From Corythucha ciliata (taxonomy: Eukaryota > Arthropoda > Insecta > Hemiptera > Tingidae): a DNA stretch of 64,000 bases. Positions 10,831-24,524 of this stretch are shown piece by piece. The position numbers were made by a program, and so were the translations under genes. Numbering within the stretch: the first letter of the stretch is position 1; the number at the start of each line of letters is the position of its first letter. The notes beneath the pieces were generated by a model that did not search any database, was not told the DNA's origin, and was given only the letters and a program-made list of their open reading frames with translations. Location of the stretch: NCBI GenBank assembly GCA_038030265.1, contig CM075937.1:13578001-13642000 (forward strand), read 5' to 3'.

Positions 10831-13800
10831 ATTTGGCACACAAAACTATTTAGGATTAGACACCCCGTTCGGACAAATTTTCTTCACCCCTTATGTGTTG
10901 GCCAACGTCTACCCTCCCTTTAAAGGATGTTTGCCACCCCGTATCGATGTGGACTCTTCGAATCCTGGAAGTGTACATCAAAGGGAAATTTTTAAGCTAC
11001 ATTTTAAATCGGGCCGAATTTTGCCGCTATTCTGGCTTTTTAAAGCTTTATTTCCTGTACTATTTCTCAATATCATTAGTGAACTAGTTTTCAGTATGGT
11101 TGGCCTTTTTTCTCAGCTATTCTCGCGAAATTTCCTCTTGTTGCAACGAATTGCTGTATTTTTCGTATTTTATCGTCAAATGAGCAATTTGTCTTCATTC
11201 TGGCCGCGCATGGGCAGTAGTGCTTTTCCTCAATTTATAAGATGTAACATTACCTGCGTATATTAGGATTTCTGTAAGAATAGCGCGCTCCGACATCGAT
11301 AGGCGATTCTGGAATCGAGAAACATCGTCCAAAACCAAACGGCGAAGGTGAAACGTTCGGAATAGAGGAGCCAAATTACCGTCCAACCTCATTGGAAAAC
11401 CTTAAATTCTCGGAGGGACCCCTTCTGAACAGTGGCTCATCCCTCGCTCTCACCAAAGTACGCTATATTCTGTGGTTCAGTGTACAGTAAATCCACAGAG
11501 TACTGCGCCTCCCCACTCACACAGTGAGGCAAACATACGTTTCCCTTTCACGAAATTGTATAAAATAGTGCGTTCCACGGTTCAAGATAAACAATTTCGA
11601 TACCACCCTCCCCACAAGTGTTTTTGAGTCATTACAACTATAGTGCGCGGTTAATTTAGCGGAAAACAAATCTGACACTGGTAAGGGGCCTATGAATAGA
11701 TATACAAGTAAAGGAAAACAAAAAAATCTAGAAAGGAAGCACAAGCAACGATTTCGCTTTTGTTTTTTCAAGCGGAGTCGGAAAATGGGGCTTTTATTTG
11801 AGACTGTTTGTTTTGTGATTTATAGTTATTGTCAAGGGATAGTCTTTTTAGAAACGAAGGGTGCATAAGTTGTGTAGGGAGGGGGGTGAAGGTTGAAGAG
11901 AAAAACAAGAGAGAAAAGCTATCCGACAAAACCGGGAGAAACAACGCGAAGGGGTTTGTCTTTTTTGAAAAAAAGGGAAGAAAAATAAAATGTCTTTTTA
12001 CATGACGAGTCAGCATGTTACTGTGCGTCGCCTGTCATTCTTCAAAAGTTTGTTTTTTTTTGGAGGAAAACCATACTGTGGGAATTAGTGAGCGAGTAAG
12101 TGCCCGTAGGGTGACTTGTCATTTCTCCTACTTGTCTTCTAAAATGAGGGAATTGTTGTTGTCAGTTTAGCTTGTATATGAGAGGAGGCCGCACTCAGTG
12201 AGATGAAGACCTCATTTCATAGTTAGACACTTACATGCACGACTAAAACTTATATTACGGCCAGGTATAATTGACCCTAAACATAACGGTAGGATCAATG
12301 TTTTTATTACGGAGCTCATTATCTACAACGAGACGAAGCTAATTGATTATATTTTATCAATATTGAACGAGAAAACGTATTGCTCAGCTATTTTTAAGAA
12401 CGAACACAGAAAGGTAAAGGGAATTATGATTTCGAGCTGATTCCGAAGAGCTTATCGGCTATATTCCTCCCCTTAACGCTTCATTGCCTCGTTATTGAAC
12501 CCTATGTTCACTATGATCAGATAAAACGAGCCTCCTTCTATTGAGGAAATCGTTTTGAATAATAAATGACATCCAAAGAGTATCATCGCACTCAAACCAG
12601 CTCTGCAACGACAACGATATATTTTGGGGAATGTTCACTGAATCCCCTCACCTCTATAATGTTTTCAGCGTTTAAAGCTTTGAAAGCTTTTAGTACTTTG
12701 AGGGTGAAACGATAACAATATTCAAAACTTGCGAGTCACTTGAAAGCTCTCTTCATTAGACTAAATGACTTAATAATTTAGTTTATGAAAGTCACGCTCT
12801 CTTTTTCTCTTTTGATAATCAAAAACAGGAATAAGCCGTGTGCTGGACCTCCGCGTTGTGACTTGGTCCGGTCATCTTGATGATTGATCTGGTTTGATTC
12901 CCTCTCAAGCAGCGGTTCCAGTTCAACAATTCTCTTGCCTGCGGAAGCTATTTTTTGAGCTCGAGTAGCTGACAAATCAAATTGCTAATCAGATTTTGGG
13001 GTGAAGAGGATATTTTAATGAACGGAAGGGGGTGTCACCGCATTCACTCCCTTCTGCCCCATCTTCACAATCATTTACATTCACCAATGTTTGTGATTAT
13101 TCTGTGTCACGACCCCCCTCCCCACCACAATAACTTTGAAAGCATTGAAAAACAAAAAATTCCTGGTGATTGTTGTCAAAAGTGATGGGATAATTTCTAA
13201 GAGACGAGAACATCACTCATTTCACCGTAATCCACTTCTCTTCTTCCCCGTTCGCGCCCCCGCCACAAACCCTCAACATCTCTCACCCCAGAGGAGCGGA
13301 GTTTAGTACGCAATTAAAAATTCCTCGAATAGTCGGTTTTGTCTCTCCACTGTGCTCAGCAATCCTGAACGTGTTTCATAAAACTGACAATTCAAAAAAA
13401 AAAAGTGAATAGGTTGCAACGGTGAAGGAAAGCTTGAGAATAATTAAAAAACATTAATTACTCACTGTGGGTACATATTTTTTTTTATTTGTTTTGTTTT
13501 TAAAATCCTTCCGTAGAAAATTAGTTTTTTGTTTTGTGTTTTTTGATTGCAAGGACCTCGTGGAACTCGAGGATTATTTTATACTCGGAATACGCTTTCA
13601 TGGAGTCTAGGGTTTTTTTCTTAATTCCCGTATTTCAAAATCTCCCTCGCATAATTCTCTCTTTAAAAACTCTCTCGTGCGCAATTCATCCACTAAAAAC
13701 ACTCAAATTGTCATTTATGAACCACGCCACATTTTCAGTATATAAAATGTCGTATTCATATAATATACACAATGCAACGACCATGTTTTTTTTCAATTCC

Positions 13801-15129
13801 CGTTCTACTGATTTTTGTTTCCGTATCTAGCTGGTCCGTTCAAAAATTAACATAATTTTCTACAGACCGGTCAGTTTTCCCGTCTAAAACGAGATTATTC
13901 AATTTCTTCGTTCATTCCTTTATTATTTTCATAAAAAGAGCCCCAAAAACGAGCCCCCCCCCCTGTTAGTCCTTTACCTTTTCCATTATCATAAAACGAG
14001 AGCCGCAGGACAAAACCACTTTCCTCTCTTTTTTTTTTTATAGGCAGACAAAGCTGGGATCCGCTAAAAAAAAAAAAAAAAAAACCTCGAAGCCCACAGA
14101 ACCGAAAAGAATCGGAGATAATAAAGCTTTAAGCTCTAAAAAAGAATCCGTTTGACTGAATTTGGGTCGAAGAAAAAAAGAAAAATTGAAGGTGTATACT
14201 GGGAAAGTGGTGGCAAATGTGATGAGGGGGAACGCGGATAAACTTAGGCGTTCGGTAATAAATTACATTGAGTGCGTTACTGAAGGGCTCAAATTAATAG
14301 CTTCTTGTCTGAGTGTGGTATAGAGGGGTTGTTCTTGATGATGTTTCGAAGTAGAAGAAGAAGAAAAAAAGATTTAATAACAATTTATTATTGTGCAATT
14401 TACACGAAAAATTGGTTGAAGGTGTTGCTGAGTAGCTAATTTTGTAAGATGATGCTCCTTTGAGTTTTTACATCATTCTAAAAATAATTCAATAACTATT
14501 CATGGACGCTTCCTTTCAAAATCAATTTCTAGGCCCATTTTCACCAACAAAATTGACCTCCTTTAAAGTTGATCGTGATTTGTTATCCATAAAGACCCAA
14601 ATGAATTCTGATAAAGTGTTTACAATGTAATCTTGATTAGTAGTTGTTGATCGTGGTTTAACAAGTTGGTGGAATCAGATCTTAGTGTTAGTGCCTTCAT
14701 AAACCTAGTTATCTGTGTTGGATCATAAAGAAAACGAATTTAGCTTGATTTAGACCTTTCTAAAGACAATTTTTTGGCGTTAGAAATCCGAATTTCTTGC
14801 GTATCTTGCACATACATGAATCTTTCAAAAGCAAATTTCGCGGAGTCATGGTCGAGGTTTAATAATCAACCACAGCAATCATGAGGGGGTGCTGTGTCCT
14901 CGTTGGCCCAACTTTCTGTCCTTTGCTGCGGAGCAAATCACGTAACATTTTGGCCTTGTCGTCAATCGTTGCGTCCTTGTTGCGGGTTGGGGTCCATAAA
15001 AACTATTGGACAGAGCACCACTCGCCCCCTTCCCTTGTTACCACGGTCGTGAGAGACCATCCCCGCACGCTCACAAACAACCGTCAATCATGGCAGAGTG
15101 CGAATAACATCCTGAGACCGTCCATACGA
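10831..15129. other. Long stretch without a supported gene
   Basis: AT-rich DNA with many A/T and some G/C homopolymers. The longest frame (10814-11266, 150 codons) is hydrophobic, low-complexity in composition and unlike any family I know; it overlaps the fold-back region and is probably accidental. No repeats of clear structure were seen. Confidence 0.5.
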
Positions 15130-15410
15130 TAGGGCCGGCCAAACTTTTTTGGTCGTGGGTCATAAACCTGACACGAACTCAGGCGTGCCACCCATCCTCG
15201 CCACTCCCCACCCCGCAATCGAGCAAAGCAGATTTTGATCTCGTCAGCAAAAGAGGCCGTGGCGCTCTGAATAAAACCCACTTGAGGACTGTTCACCACA
15301 GTATAAAAGCGTTTTACAATTGCACCAAAAATGTGCCCTTGGGCAGCTTCGATTGCAGTGCCGACCTTGGAGATTTGGTGACGCGCGGGTGAATATTTCA
15401 ACAACGCCTC
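15130..15410. mobile_element. Probable hAT remnant
   Basis: The left boundary reads TAGGGCCGGCCAAACTTTTTTGG-type sequence continuing GTCGTGGGTCATAAA, close to the GGGTCGGCAAACTTTTTGG ends seen in many animal hAT elements. The segment CAGTGCCGACCTTGGA..GGGTGAATATTTCA..AACGCC at its right side recurs at 24966-25022. A minus-strand frame of 106 codons crosses it but has no recognisable domain. No target duplication is visible. Confidence 0.35.
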
Positions 15411-16335
15411 CGTGAATTAACCTTCAAGAGCCGCGAATTAGCGTTTTTTCCACACTTTTCCCCTCTTCTCAATTTCATCGGCGAATTCGAGATTTTGTCT
15501 CCATTATTAGCCGCAAATTAACGATTTGTCTCCATTTTAGTCGCGAATTAGCGACTTTTCTTGCAATGAATTTGTGTTTTCCCCGATTTTAGCCACTAAT
15601 GAGCTATTTTACCAGCGAATCAGCGCTATATTTTCAAATTTTAGCCACGAAGTTGTCTCCGGAAACCACGACTGGCCATTTACTCTATTTATTTTTGTAA
15701 AATAGCAAAATGTTCTCAATTTAACTCCATAAATAGCCATTTTTCTTGACTTCAACCGCATATTATAGTTTTTTCTCACTTTAGCCGCTAATTATATGGA
15801 TTTTTCGACGTTTCATCAATGAATTTGATCTCTCCCAATTTTCTCCGCGTATTACCTAACGATTTTTCTGAAATTCGGCAGCGGATTAGTGATTTTTTAC
15901 ACTTTCTGGCACGAAGTTACCTTCAGGAACCCCCCCCTCCACCGGAACTGTCCTTTGAATGGGCGAATTAGTCAATTTTATCTATATATTAGCAATTTGT
16001 CTCCATTTTAGCCGCGAATTGGCAAGTTTTTGTCATTTTTGACACTTATCACCATTTTAGCCGTGAATTAGCGATTTATCTGGATATTGCAGTGAACTCG
16101 TGTTTTTCCTTATTTCAGCCGCTAATTAGCGATTTTCCTCAATTTTATGCTGCGAATTAGCGATTTGTTTCGCTTCTAGCTATGGATTAGCGTTTTTTCG
16201 AAGTTTATACCACGAACTTGCCTAAGCTGAATATTTTCGTTTCCGTGCTTCTAGCACCTGAGCATTTGTTTTTTTTTTAAACTTATTCTTCACATTAGCC
16301 GTAAATACATGATTTCAGCCGCTAAAGAGCGATTT
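15411..16335 (-). repeat. Degenerate ~30-bp tandem array (minus orientation)
   Basis: Repeating units read on the plus strand as GCGAATTAGCGATTTTTCTC followed by AATTTTAGCC, with each unit differing at several positions. The period is about 30 bp with indels. This is one block of a family dispersed throughout the window. No coding. Confidence 0.85.
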
Positions 16336-16399
16336 CCCATATCATGAAACAGATGGCATTTTTAGTCAGCTCTTTAATCAACGATTGATAAAGCGGGCC

Positions 16400-16730
16400 T
16401 AAGTGCTAATTCGCGGCTCGCATCAAGACCAATCGCTCATTCACAGCCAAAATAGAGAAAATTCACGGTTTCCAACGGCCACTCAGTGGCTGACATAAAG
16501 TGCTAATTTATGTCTAAAATGAAAGGTATTGCTAATTCGTGCCTAAAATCGAAAAAAATCATATTGTCGACTAAAATGTGTGAAAAGCGCTTATTGAGAA
16601 ACAACGCTCATTGACAGACAAAGTTGAGAAAACTCCATTGACTGATAAAATTGAGAAAGCTGCTACAGCGAATAAAATTTTGAAAAAACGCTAACTCTTG
16701 GCTAAATTCGGAAAGATAGCTGGTTCATGG
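16400..16730 (+). repeat. Degenerate ~30-bp tandem array (plus orientation)
   Basis: Same family in the opposite orientation: GCTAATTCGTGCCTAAAAT-type words followed by GAGAAAAAGC. It lies about 65 bp beyond the minus-oriented block, so the two blocks face each other. Confidence 0.8.
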
Positions 16731-17189
16731 CAGGGGCGTTGCCAGCCTTTGATTTAGGGGTGGGCAGCTTCACGTCAGATGAATCCCAATGACTATTGCA
16801 GGCTTGTATTCGGTGATGAGTCCCCAGAAAAAGATCTCGGTAATTTATCAACGCAGAAACCTTAATTTAACTCGTCATCCTGGTACGGAAACTGTGGCAA
16901 TTTATTCCCCCTAAAATGGACTCTCCTGTCGTACAGACGAATGGCGGCTCTTTGTCAGGAACTTGCAGGCCTGTAAACTGTCATGTCTGTCTTCAACACA
17001 AGCGTTCTACCAGCTCACAGGCGAAGACCGCATTTTCTGAGAAGATGGCTTCTGGAATGATGTCTGGTACTGAAGGAATTCACACAGAAATTGAGATTTT
17101 CACACAGCTTCGGCTTTTTACGGGCGTTTGAATTTGAAAAAAATAGTTGCTTCTGCCTGTGAAATTGATAATTTCAACGAGCCATCACA
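16731..17189. other. No supported gene
   Basis: A 71-codon frame starts at 16916 but shows no domain, splice context or composition that would support it. Confidence 0.5.
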
Positions 17190-17375
17190 TACGATATTGG
17201 GTTTTCAGCAAACCCAAAACCCAATAAATTTGGGTTTACAGCAAGGCTAAAACCTACGAAATTGGATTATCAGCAAGCCTAAAAAGTAAAACCCCACAAA
17301 ATTTGGTTTTCAGCAAGCCCAAAACCTACGAAATAGGAGTTTTAGTTCTTCAGCGGGATTCGGCCCCTACGAAAC
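17190..17375 (+). repeat. Degenerate tandem repeat, AAACCTACGAAATTGGGTTT family
   Basis: Units contain TACGAAATTGG, a GTTTTCAGCAAGCC stretch and CAAAACC, repeated about five times at a roughly 35-bp step. Distinct in sequence from the 30-bp AATTCGCGGC family but similar in unit length and in degeneracy. Confidence 0.75.
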
Positions 17376-17689
17376 TAGCATAGACTCAATCCGCTCCCTG
17401 CACCTACTGATACCATACGTCACCCAGTTTCTGTGCCAAAATATCGAAAAAATAAGGAAACCCAAAGGTCGGAAAAGTAAGAAAAAAAAAAACAACATTT
17501 AACGTGTAACGTGAAATAACTGTTTGGCAAAAATTTGTCACGTCCCGAATGAAGTGAACTCGGAGAAGAAGTGGAGAGGGAAAGCATGGGCTCTCATGTC
17601 CCAAGGCTAGTAGCACTGCCAGTTTTGGACACGACAAACCCAAAAATCTGCGCGTTCAACCTCAACCCACCTCATCTTGGCACGATTTC

Positions 17690-17890
17690 CCGGGGCAATG
17701 TTGCGTTTTGACCACAAAATGAGGCATTTCACAAAAAATTTCCCTTAAGCCCTTGCCAGCGTGTACGAGGCTTTTGAGTGCCACGGCCGTCCCTCACCCA
17801 TGTGACGATTCGCGTAAATTTTTTACCTTGACGCGGCATTTCGCTTAAATTTGGCCCTAGACGTAGTATTTTGCGCATAAAATTCTCGTA
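17690..17890 (-). repeat. Degenerate repeat, GCGGCATTTCGC family
   Basis: Words such as GAGGCATTTCACAAAAAATT, GACGCGGCATTTCGCTTAAA and GACGTAGTATTTTGCGCAT recur at about 35-45 bp. The reverse orientation (ACGCGAAATGCCGCGTCAAG) is seen at 42430-42660. Confidence 0.6.
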
Positions 17891-19485
17891 TTTTGCTCAC
17901 TGAAAAAGCAGTTTCGGAGATTTTTGTTGGTAAAGCTATGAACACATCCAAGGGACTTCCACGTCCTGGTCAAATGGGGAGCAACTTTAACAAAAACCCA
18001 AGACAAATTCTTGTCCACTCCTTCCTTCCACCATTCAATCATGAGTAGACGTTAAAACAGCACAATTTCACTTCGGATACTCGTCTTAATGGGGGGGGGG
18101 GGTGTGATTCTCTCTCTCTCGCTACAATGACCTGACCCATTCTGGACAATTTTTCACTCTTGTTTTGTACACGTTCGAGTACAAAGTGTCAGCGGGAAAG
18201 CTTTTTGACTCGGCAGAAAAAATTATAGAGCGGACAATCGAGAAAATAAGTAGAAAATTGTATATGAACGCTGATAGAATGTGACTGGTAGGACTGGTTG
18301 GTGGGGTGGGGGGATTGAATTCAGGGAATCCTTTTTGGAGCAAAGGGGAACATTTTTCCTCGGAAGGGCTTTTGATCGATGGATATACAAGATGTAATTT
18401 ATTGGGCCCGGATTAGTGAGTGGCAGGGGTTTTTTTTCTCACGATACGAATAGAAGGAAAATAAAAATGAAATGAACAGAAATGACATCCGCAAAAAAAA
18501 AAGAGCGCATTTCGCTTTGAAATATTGTTTTGGCATTGGTATCGGTATCGCCACAAAAGGTGTGTGTTTCTCGGTTTTATTTCGCAATTCCTCAGAAATG
18601 AAATGGATTAGTTGCTCGACAAGAAGCACAAGGAGGTGCCAAGCTCATAGTAACTTCCTAGAATTTGAGTGTGGTGGTGGTGAGGAGGGTTGAGCTTTGA
18701 ACGTGTTAGAGTTGGGGATTACTTGATGGAAAGGAGGATTGAACGGAATTTCATGAACTAATAAGCCGTCAGCGGGGGAGTGAAAGGGTTGTTCGCTTTT
18801 TCCTTTATTTATGATGTTCTCTGCTTCGGCTAATGATTTTCTCTCACTCCGTCTAGCACCCCTCTATATTACCTGTATAGGCGACGTCTTTCTGGTCTTG
18901 TCACTTCGAGCGTGTAAATATTTTCAAGGAGAAAAAACTTTTATCGTCATAAATTGAATATCCCGAGAATTTGGCACTATTTATCACGCGTTGAATCATA
19001 ATTTTACACGGTTCGGTGACGTGAGAATATTTTCACGGTAAGCCGAGCATAGACACCATGAAACGCTCATTTTTCCCATATTACACCCCTCCCTCTCATT
19101 CCGCACTAACAAGCGTTTTCACCTGGGTCGCAGAGCCGGCTTCATTGGAGAATTGAGCGTACGAAGACCAATGACTGTCAAATTATCAGGAATCCTGAGT
19201 CATAGCACAAAATGATAAAAATGAAAAACAATAAAAGTTAGGCACTAACACGAACAGGCGTTAAGCCTTGCGGGCCACTGCATAAACACAGTGAGGGCAC
19301 GTATGCGTTCCTCTTATATATGATCGAACACCGCGTGTTTCAAAATTCGCCGAACTTCTGGACTATGAAACGATATAGAATGGTGTAATTATAGGTCTAG
19401 CAGTGGTCAGAAGATTGCACCTGTGCCTACAGCTGGCTTACATTGTGGAGGGGGAGAGGTGATCAGGTGATCGTACCCGCCCAAA
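17891..19485. other. No recognisable feature
   Basis: Mixed AT-rich sequence with a G run at about 18091 and CT dinucleotides beside it. Frames at 18122-18693 overlap on both strands and match nothing known. Confidence 0.5.
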
Positions 19486-19760
19486 AATGAAGAATAAGCG
19501 CTAAAAATGATGATTTCCACCAAAACTTACGATTTTAAAACAAAGCTTGACGATTCTATCCCAAAAAAGGACGATTTTACTCCAGAAATGATTAGATGCA
19601 GCCAACAACGGTGATTTTATGCGCGTCACGTTTCACACCAAAACTAAAGATTTTTTCACTGAAAAACTGGTGGTTTCCCACCAAAACTAAACTTGTGATG
19701 TTACCTCAAAACTGATTATTTTACGCCAAAACTGGTGATTTTTCCAAAAAAATTGCGATT
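19486..19760 (-). repeat. Degenerate repeat, CCAAAACTGATGATTTTACG family (minus orientation)
   Basis: Units of about 33 bp read CCAAAACT..GATTTTA with variable joints (for example ACCAAAACTTACGATTTTAA, GCCAAAACTGGTGATTTTT). The opposite orientation fills 25545-26180. Confidence 0.75.
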
Positions 19761-19884
19761 TTATGGTATTTTGCAGGGGAGCGATATAACTACGAAGTAA
19801 TTTTTTGTACAGCACAAATATTCCTTGAGTTTGAAGAATCGGTTTCAGGGTTTGTTCATGATACTGGTTGAGTGAATAAGCGTT

Positions 19885-20930
19885 ATTTCTCAATTTCAGC
19901 CGCGAATTGGCGTTTTCCTTCTATTTAAGCCACAAAGGAGTGTTTTTTCTCAATTTCAATACTCGCCAACCCTTTTCTTGTGAATTATCGCATCACTTTC
20001 ATGAATCTGGCCTAGTTTTTTAATCGGAAAACCATGAGTTGGTGCGTTTTCTCAATTATAAAAGTAAAATTATGAAAAAAATTAGATATAAATAATATGG
20101 CCGGGAAATATCACTTTTCCTCGCCGAGAATGAGCGCTAGTTCCCCATTTTTGCCGCGAATTGACGATATTTCATAATTTTAGCTTCGAATTTAATGATA
20201 TTTCTCTACAATTTTACAGTCAAAAATGAGTGCTTGAGTATTCTTGAATATTCTGTGGACGAGCCTTTTTCTGTGACAAAAACATTATCAGAGCATCCCG
20301 AGAGCAGCTCTGCAGAGCATTTTGTTTCGTAGAAATGGAAAACGCACAATTTCAGCGGCGAATGAGCGTTTTTTTCTCTTAAATTTTAGACGTTTTTCCT
20401 CAATTGCTGCCACAAAATTGGTGCTTTCCTGAAATTTAAACCGTAAATGAGTGCTTTTTGACCACATACACAAGCAATTGTTCCAAATTTTAGCCTTGAA
20501 TGAGCGCTTTTTCAAAAAATTATCCGCGATACAGCGATTTCTTGTATTAGCGCTTTTTTAATTGTAGCCAGAAATTGGTATAGTTTTTCCAATTTTCATC
20601 CACGCAAATACATTTTTGTTTTGTTTGAGTTTTCTCAAATATATCCGTGAATTAGCGTTTTCGTCTCAATTTCAGCCGCAAGTCATGACTTTTTTCAATT
20701 TTTTCCACGCGTAAGCGATTTTGTCGGTTTTAGCCGTGTATTGTTTCTCAATTTTAACTGAGAATTATTGCTGTTATTCGAATTTTGCGGAATTTTATAA
20801 TTTGATGGGTGAATTAACGCTGTATGTGGGAATTTATCTGTTTTTCTCAGTTTCAATCACGCGTATTAGCGGGTTCTCTGAAATAAATCCGCGAATGAAT
20901 GTTTTTTAATAAATTATAACCGCATATTAC
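19885..20930 (-). repeat. Degenerate ~30-bp tandem array (minus orientation)
   Basis: Same AATTAGCG / CAATTTTAGCC family as at 15411. It follows the CCAAAACTGA family block, the mirror image of the order seen at 25150-26180. Confidence 0.83.
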
Positions 20931-21054
20931 AAATGTTTATCAACTTTTTCACACGTTGGCGTTTTGTTGCGAAGAATTTTTACGAACAATTCCACGTCTG
21001 AAGTGGAGAAAAACTGGTAACTACTGATTTTCGCGTCCTCATGTAACTAAAATT

Positions 21055-21420
21055 GAGAGAAGCGCTAACGTGCTGATCACCGGACAAATAAGCAGGTGAA
21101 GATTTCAAAAAAATTGCTAATATTGACGGCTAAAATGCACTAATTCATGGATGGAATTGAAAAAAAAAAGAGCTTATTCTCCGCTGAAATAAAGAAAAAG
21201 CGTTAATTTGAGAGTTGAAATGTACAGGAAAAGCGCTGATTCACGTATGAAATTGAGAAAAATCTATAATTCACCAATGAAATCGAGAAAAATGGCTGAT
21301 TTGAAGCACATTCGTAGTTTACTATGTTGGCCATTTTACGACCGAAAATTGTGAAAACGTTAATTTGATGTCTCATACGGGCAAATCTGCGGCTAAAATG
21401 AAAATCAAGGGGCATGACGT
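21055..21420 (+). repeat. Degenerate ~30-bp tandem array (plus orientation)
   Basis: Plus-oriented units such as GCTGATTCACGTATGAAATT followed by GAGAAAAAT. Faces the preceding minus block across about 120 bp. Confidence 0.8.
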
Positions 21421-21554
21421 CGGTCTACCAATCGCTGATTCTTGACAGATGTCATTTGTGGCTCAAACGATTTATTTTGATCACCATTTTGTACTCGGAA
21501 TGAATTAGTACATTCTTCGGCAAAATTTTTGCCGTGTACTGGCCCCAAGATTAG

Positions 21555-21700
21555 CGCGCCTTCTCAAATTCAGCCACCCAGGCGTCTGAACCTGGCGTTG
21601 TGGTTACCGTTTTTTCTCTATTTCAGCCGCGAAATTGCCTTCAGATGCATCGAATTGTTATTTTGTTTTTTTAATTTTCGCGGCAAATGAGAGCTTGTTC
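21555..21700 (-). repeat. Short remnant of the ~30-bp array (minus orientation)
   Basis: Words CTCAAATTCAGCCACC and CTCTATTTCAGCCGCGAAAT mark three or four decayed units. Confidence 0.6.
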
Positions 21701-24185
21701 GTGCGAATTTTCGTTAGATCAGACGGAAATCCAAAAAATTGGCAACTATGCTTGCTTTCTGCCAAACCAGGACTGCGGCAACACTTGGTGTTTCAGCTAT
21801 GAAACCCTTGTCAATTAGTTTTGAAGCCATGAACCTCCAAAAATTCTGTCATTCCACCCAAGTCTTGCTATACTTTGACGGGAAACTCAATTTATATACT
21901 ACCCCCCCCCCTTATTCGATTTCCTTCCACCTTGCGCCTTCCACGGGAACACCAATACATTGTTGACACAGCATCAAGAGCCGAATAGCCTGAAGAGAGA
22001 GTTGTGAGAACGGTGGCTATGCCCACGGACGGAGGAAGGGAAAAGTATAGCGTGATGCTCCTTCGTATTTTGCCACGTCAATCATCGTAGTTAGGAGGAA
22101 ATTTGACGATTCAATCAATATTCCTCATCCTTTTTTCCTCGTGAAGACAACCCCCCCCCCTCCTTGGTTGAAATTTTGCAAGGATGTTATAAATTTAGAT
22201 ATAGAGAGGCCTTATAAAGAGAAATGTTTAAAACAAATGGAGAGTAGTAGAAAGGGAATAGCAAACCTATATCGCTACCTTTCAAACTTTTCAATTTATG
22301 CAAATTACAAAATATTCTCGTGACTGGAGGGAAAAAGTGCCAAACTAACCCCCCTCGTCCCTCACAACCACACTCTTCGATCATTTGCAAGAAAACAAGG
22401 TTTTGATGAGGGGTAATTGAAACAGAGCTACCACACAATACAAGAGAGAAAACGAAATGTATAATGTGTTCCAAGGGTTGAGAGAACGAGGAGGAATAAT
22501 AAAAATGGGCAAAATGGAAAATTTCTCAATGAGAGAGAGTTCTCTTTTCCAAGGTTTCACGTCTGCTCCGTAATAGATAGCTTTTAGTGTATGAAAAAGA
22601 GTCTGTTGCCGGGGGGGGGGGGAGCTAGAGTGCTGGCACAGGATAGAGGGAAGATGGAGAAGAAAATAACCCCGAAATGTTTATGGAAGAGGCTGTCACA
22701 ACAATAGTCTCGTTATTGTTTAATTTCTATCTGGTGGGTCGTGTGAAGGACAAGGTTACATAGGCTCCGTTGTAAAACTCAAAAAATGGCTCAGCACTTG
22801 GCCAGCTCTTGATGAGGTTTTTAACACACGTAAAATAAGAGGGAAGGGTTAATCGTGTTATAGTTTTACAACGGACCCATTGCGTACAAACAATCGTGTG
22901 ATATTCTGTAAAAATAAAACTTACGATTGAGCATCGAAATGATAATCTGTCGAATGGTTTTGACAAACGCTGTTTATCAATTTAAAGTGGTGACTCAAGA
23001 GGTATCAATAAGTGGGTCGATGAGAGCACTAATCAGGGCATATTTTGAGACGCACCCAACAACAGTCACTCTCTTTCTGAGTTCCGTTAACTCGAGTTTG
23101 TTTTTCTTGGTAATTAAGTTTAAAAACTTGTCTTCCTTCGTGAAATTCTCGCGTGATGGTAGGGCAATGTTATCAAAAACTTTTTAGCTTTAACAATGCC
23201 TTTTTGTTGTTGATGTTGATGTTGAAACGTGTACATAGAGGAGGTAACTTTGAAGCGTTGAATACGTGGTCCAATGTTTATCTCGCGGATTTCTTCCAGA
23301 TTTTTCAACAACAGACCGACAAAGCTCCCTCGCCCAACACCACTACCATCACCTCCACCATTGAGTTAAGAGTTTCCAATCCTAGCAGTAAAAGCTACCC
23401 GTATGATTACTTAAAAGATTAAAACATTTTTTTTTTCCTACTTCTGACTTCAACGCCGGGAACAGCAGCAGGGTAAAAACGAGTGAAAAAAGGGAAAAGG
23501 AAAAGTTTGTTTTCTCTAACCCTCTCTCTCTATTGTTTGAAGAGGAAAAAAGTTTTTGAAGAAGCTAGTATATTTTATAACGATCACCATTTGTTCAAAA
23601 AGTATACGAGCTCCAGGTCGCCCTGGGGAACTGCTCAAATCACGCTCCAGCGCTTTTTCCATTCATTTCAGGAGAAAAATCGTTTACACACATAAACAGC
23701 TGAAAATTTGGCTTGCATCCGTTTGCCGTTGCTGTCTGAACTGTAATGCGTCATGGAAAACAGCGCTCTTTGTTGGTAAGAACTAAAAACAAAAAAAAAA
23801 AGCATAACTCCCCCGGGTGCCAGCAATAGGGCCAGAGAGACTGCGTGAAAATCGTTCGCCATTACCTGTTTCCGGGCTGACTTTTTGCAGTATCATGAAA
23901 CTGGTCGGCTTTCTCGCTCCCAGAGTGGCTCGTTGAGGTTCACCGTGATTGGAGGCTCTTCCTCAGACTTGTGTCCACCAGAAAAATCTCTCACACTGAT
24001 AAAAAATGTGATGGCCAAAATGAGAAAAAACCCACGAAATTGCTTTTATTTTAGTGAGTAAATCCGGTGAAGTTGCTATTTTAGCGAGCAAAAAATCCCC
24101 AGCGACCTCGTTTCATTGCGACATTTTGTCGACTCAATACGCCGACCTCATATCAAGCATTTTATTACAATGAAGTAGACTCCAA
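21701..24185. other. Long stretch without a supported gene
   Basis: Contains poly-C runs near 21901 and 22149, a poly-G run near 22611 and simple GTT-rich sequence near 23205. Frames up to 95 codons on both strands carry no recognisable domain and no convincing paired splice sites. Confidence 0.5.
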
Positions 24186-24520
24186 ACGCGCGTTCTTGTC
24201 TTAACTGTAGCTGTGAATCAACGTATTTTCAGAATTTTAGCCGAAAATTAGCGATTTTTTCCTAATATTAGTTGTGAATTATTGAATTTTGGCGATGAAT
24301 TAGTAGATACTTTTTTCCATCTTCAGGCACGCAGAAACCGCGAGTTGGCGTTTAATTTTTTCGGGCTATGAAGTTGCGTTTCTCTCAATTCCAGCAGCGA
24401 ATGAGCTTTTTTTTTTTTTCACTTTTGGTCCATGTTATGTTACCATAAACAGTGCGTAGATATTTTTATACATTTTTGACGATAAAGAGCCACCCTATAC
24501 CGTCAATTAGCTAATTATTT
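24186..24520 (-). repeat. Degenerate ~30-bp tandem array (minus orientation)
   Basis: Units like GAATTTTAGCCGAAAATTAG and GCGATTTTTT continue the dispersed family. The array resumes at about 24750-24850 beyond an inserted fold-back repeat. Confidence 0.75.
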
Positions 24521-24524
24521 CTTA

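Noticed and set aside
10814..11266. 150-codon plus frame, hydrophobic
   Set aside because: No domain, no paralogue in the window, overlaps a decayed fold-back; AT-rich DNA yields Phe/Leu-rich frames by chance.
15411..16335. CRISPR-like array
   Set aside because: Units are contiguous and degenerate with no constant repeat and variable spacer pattern, and the genome is eukaryotic.
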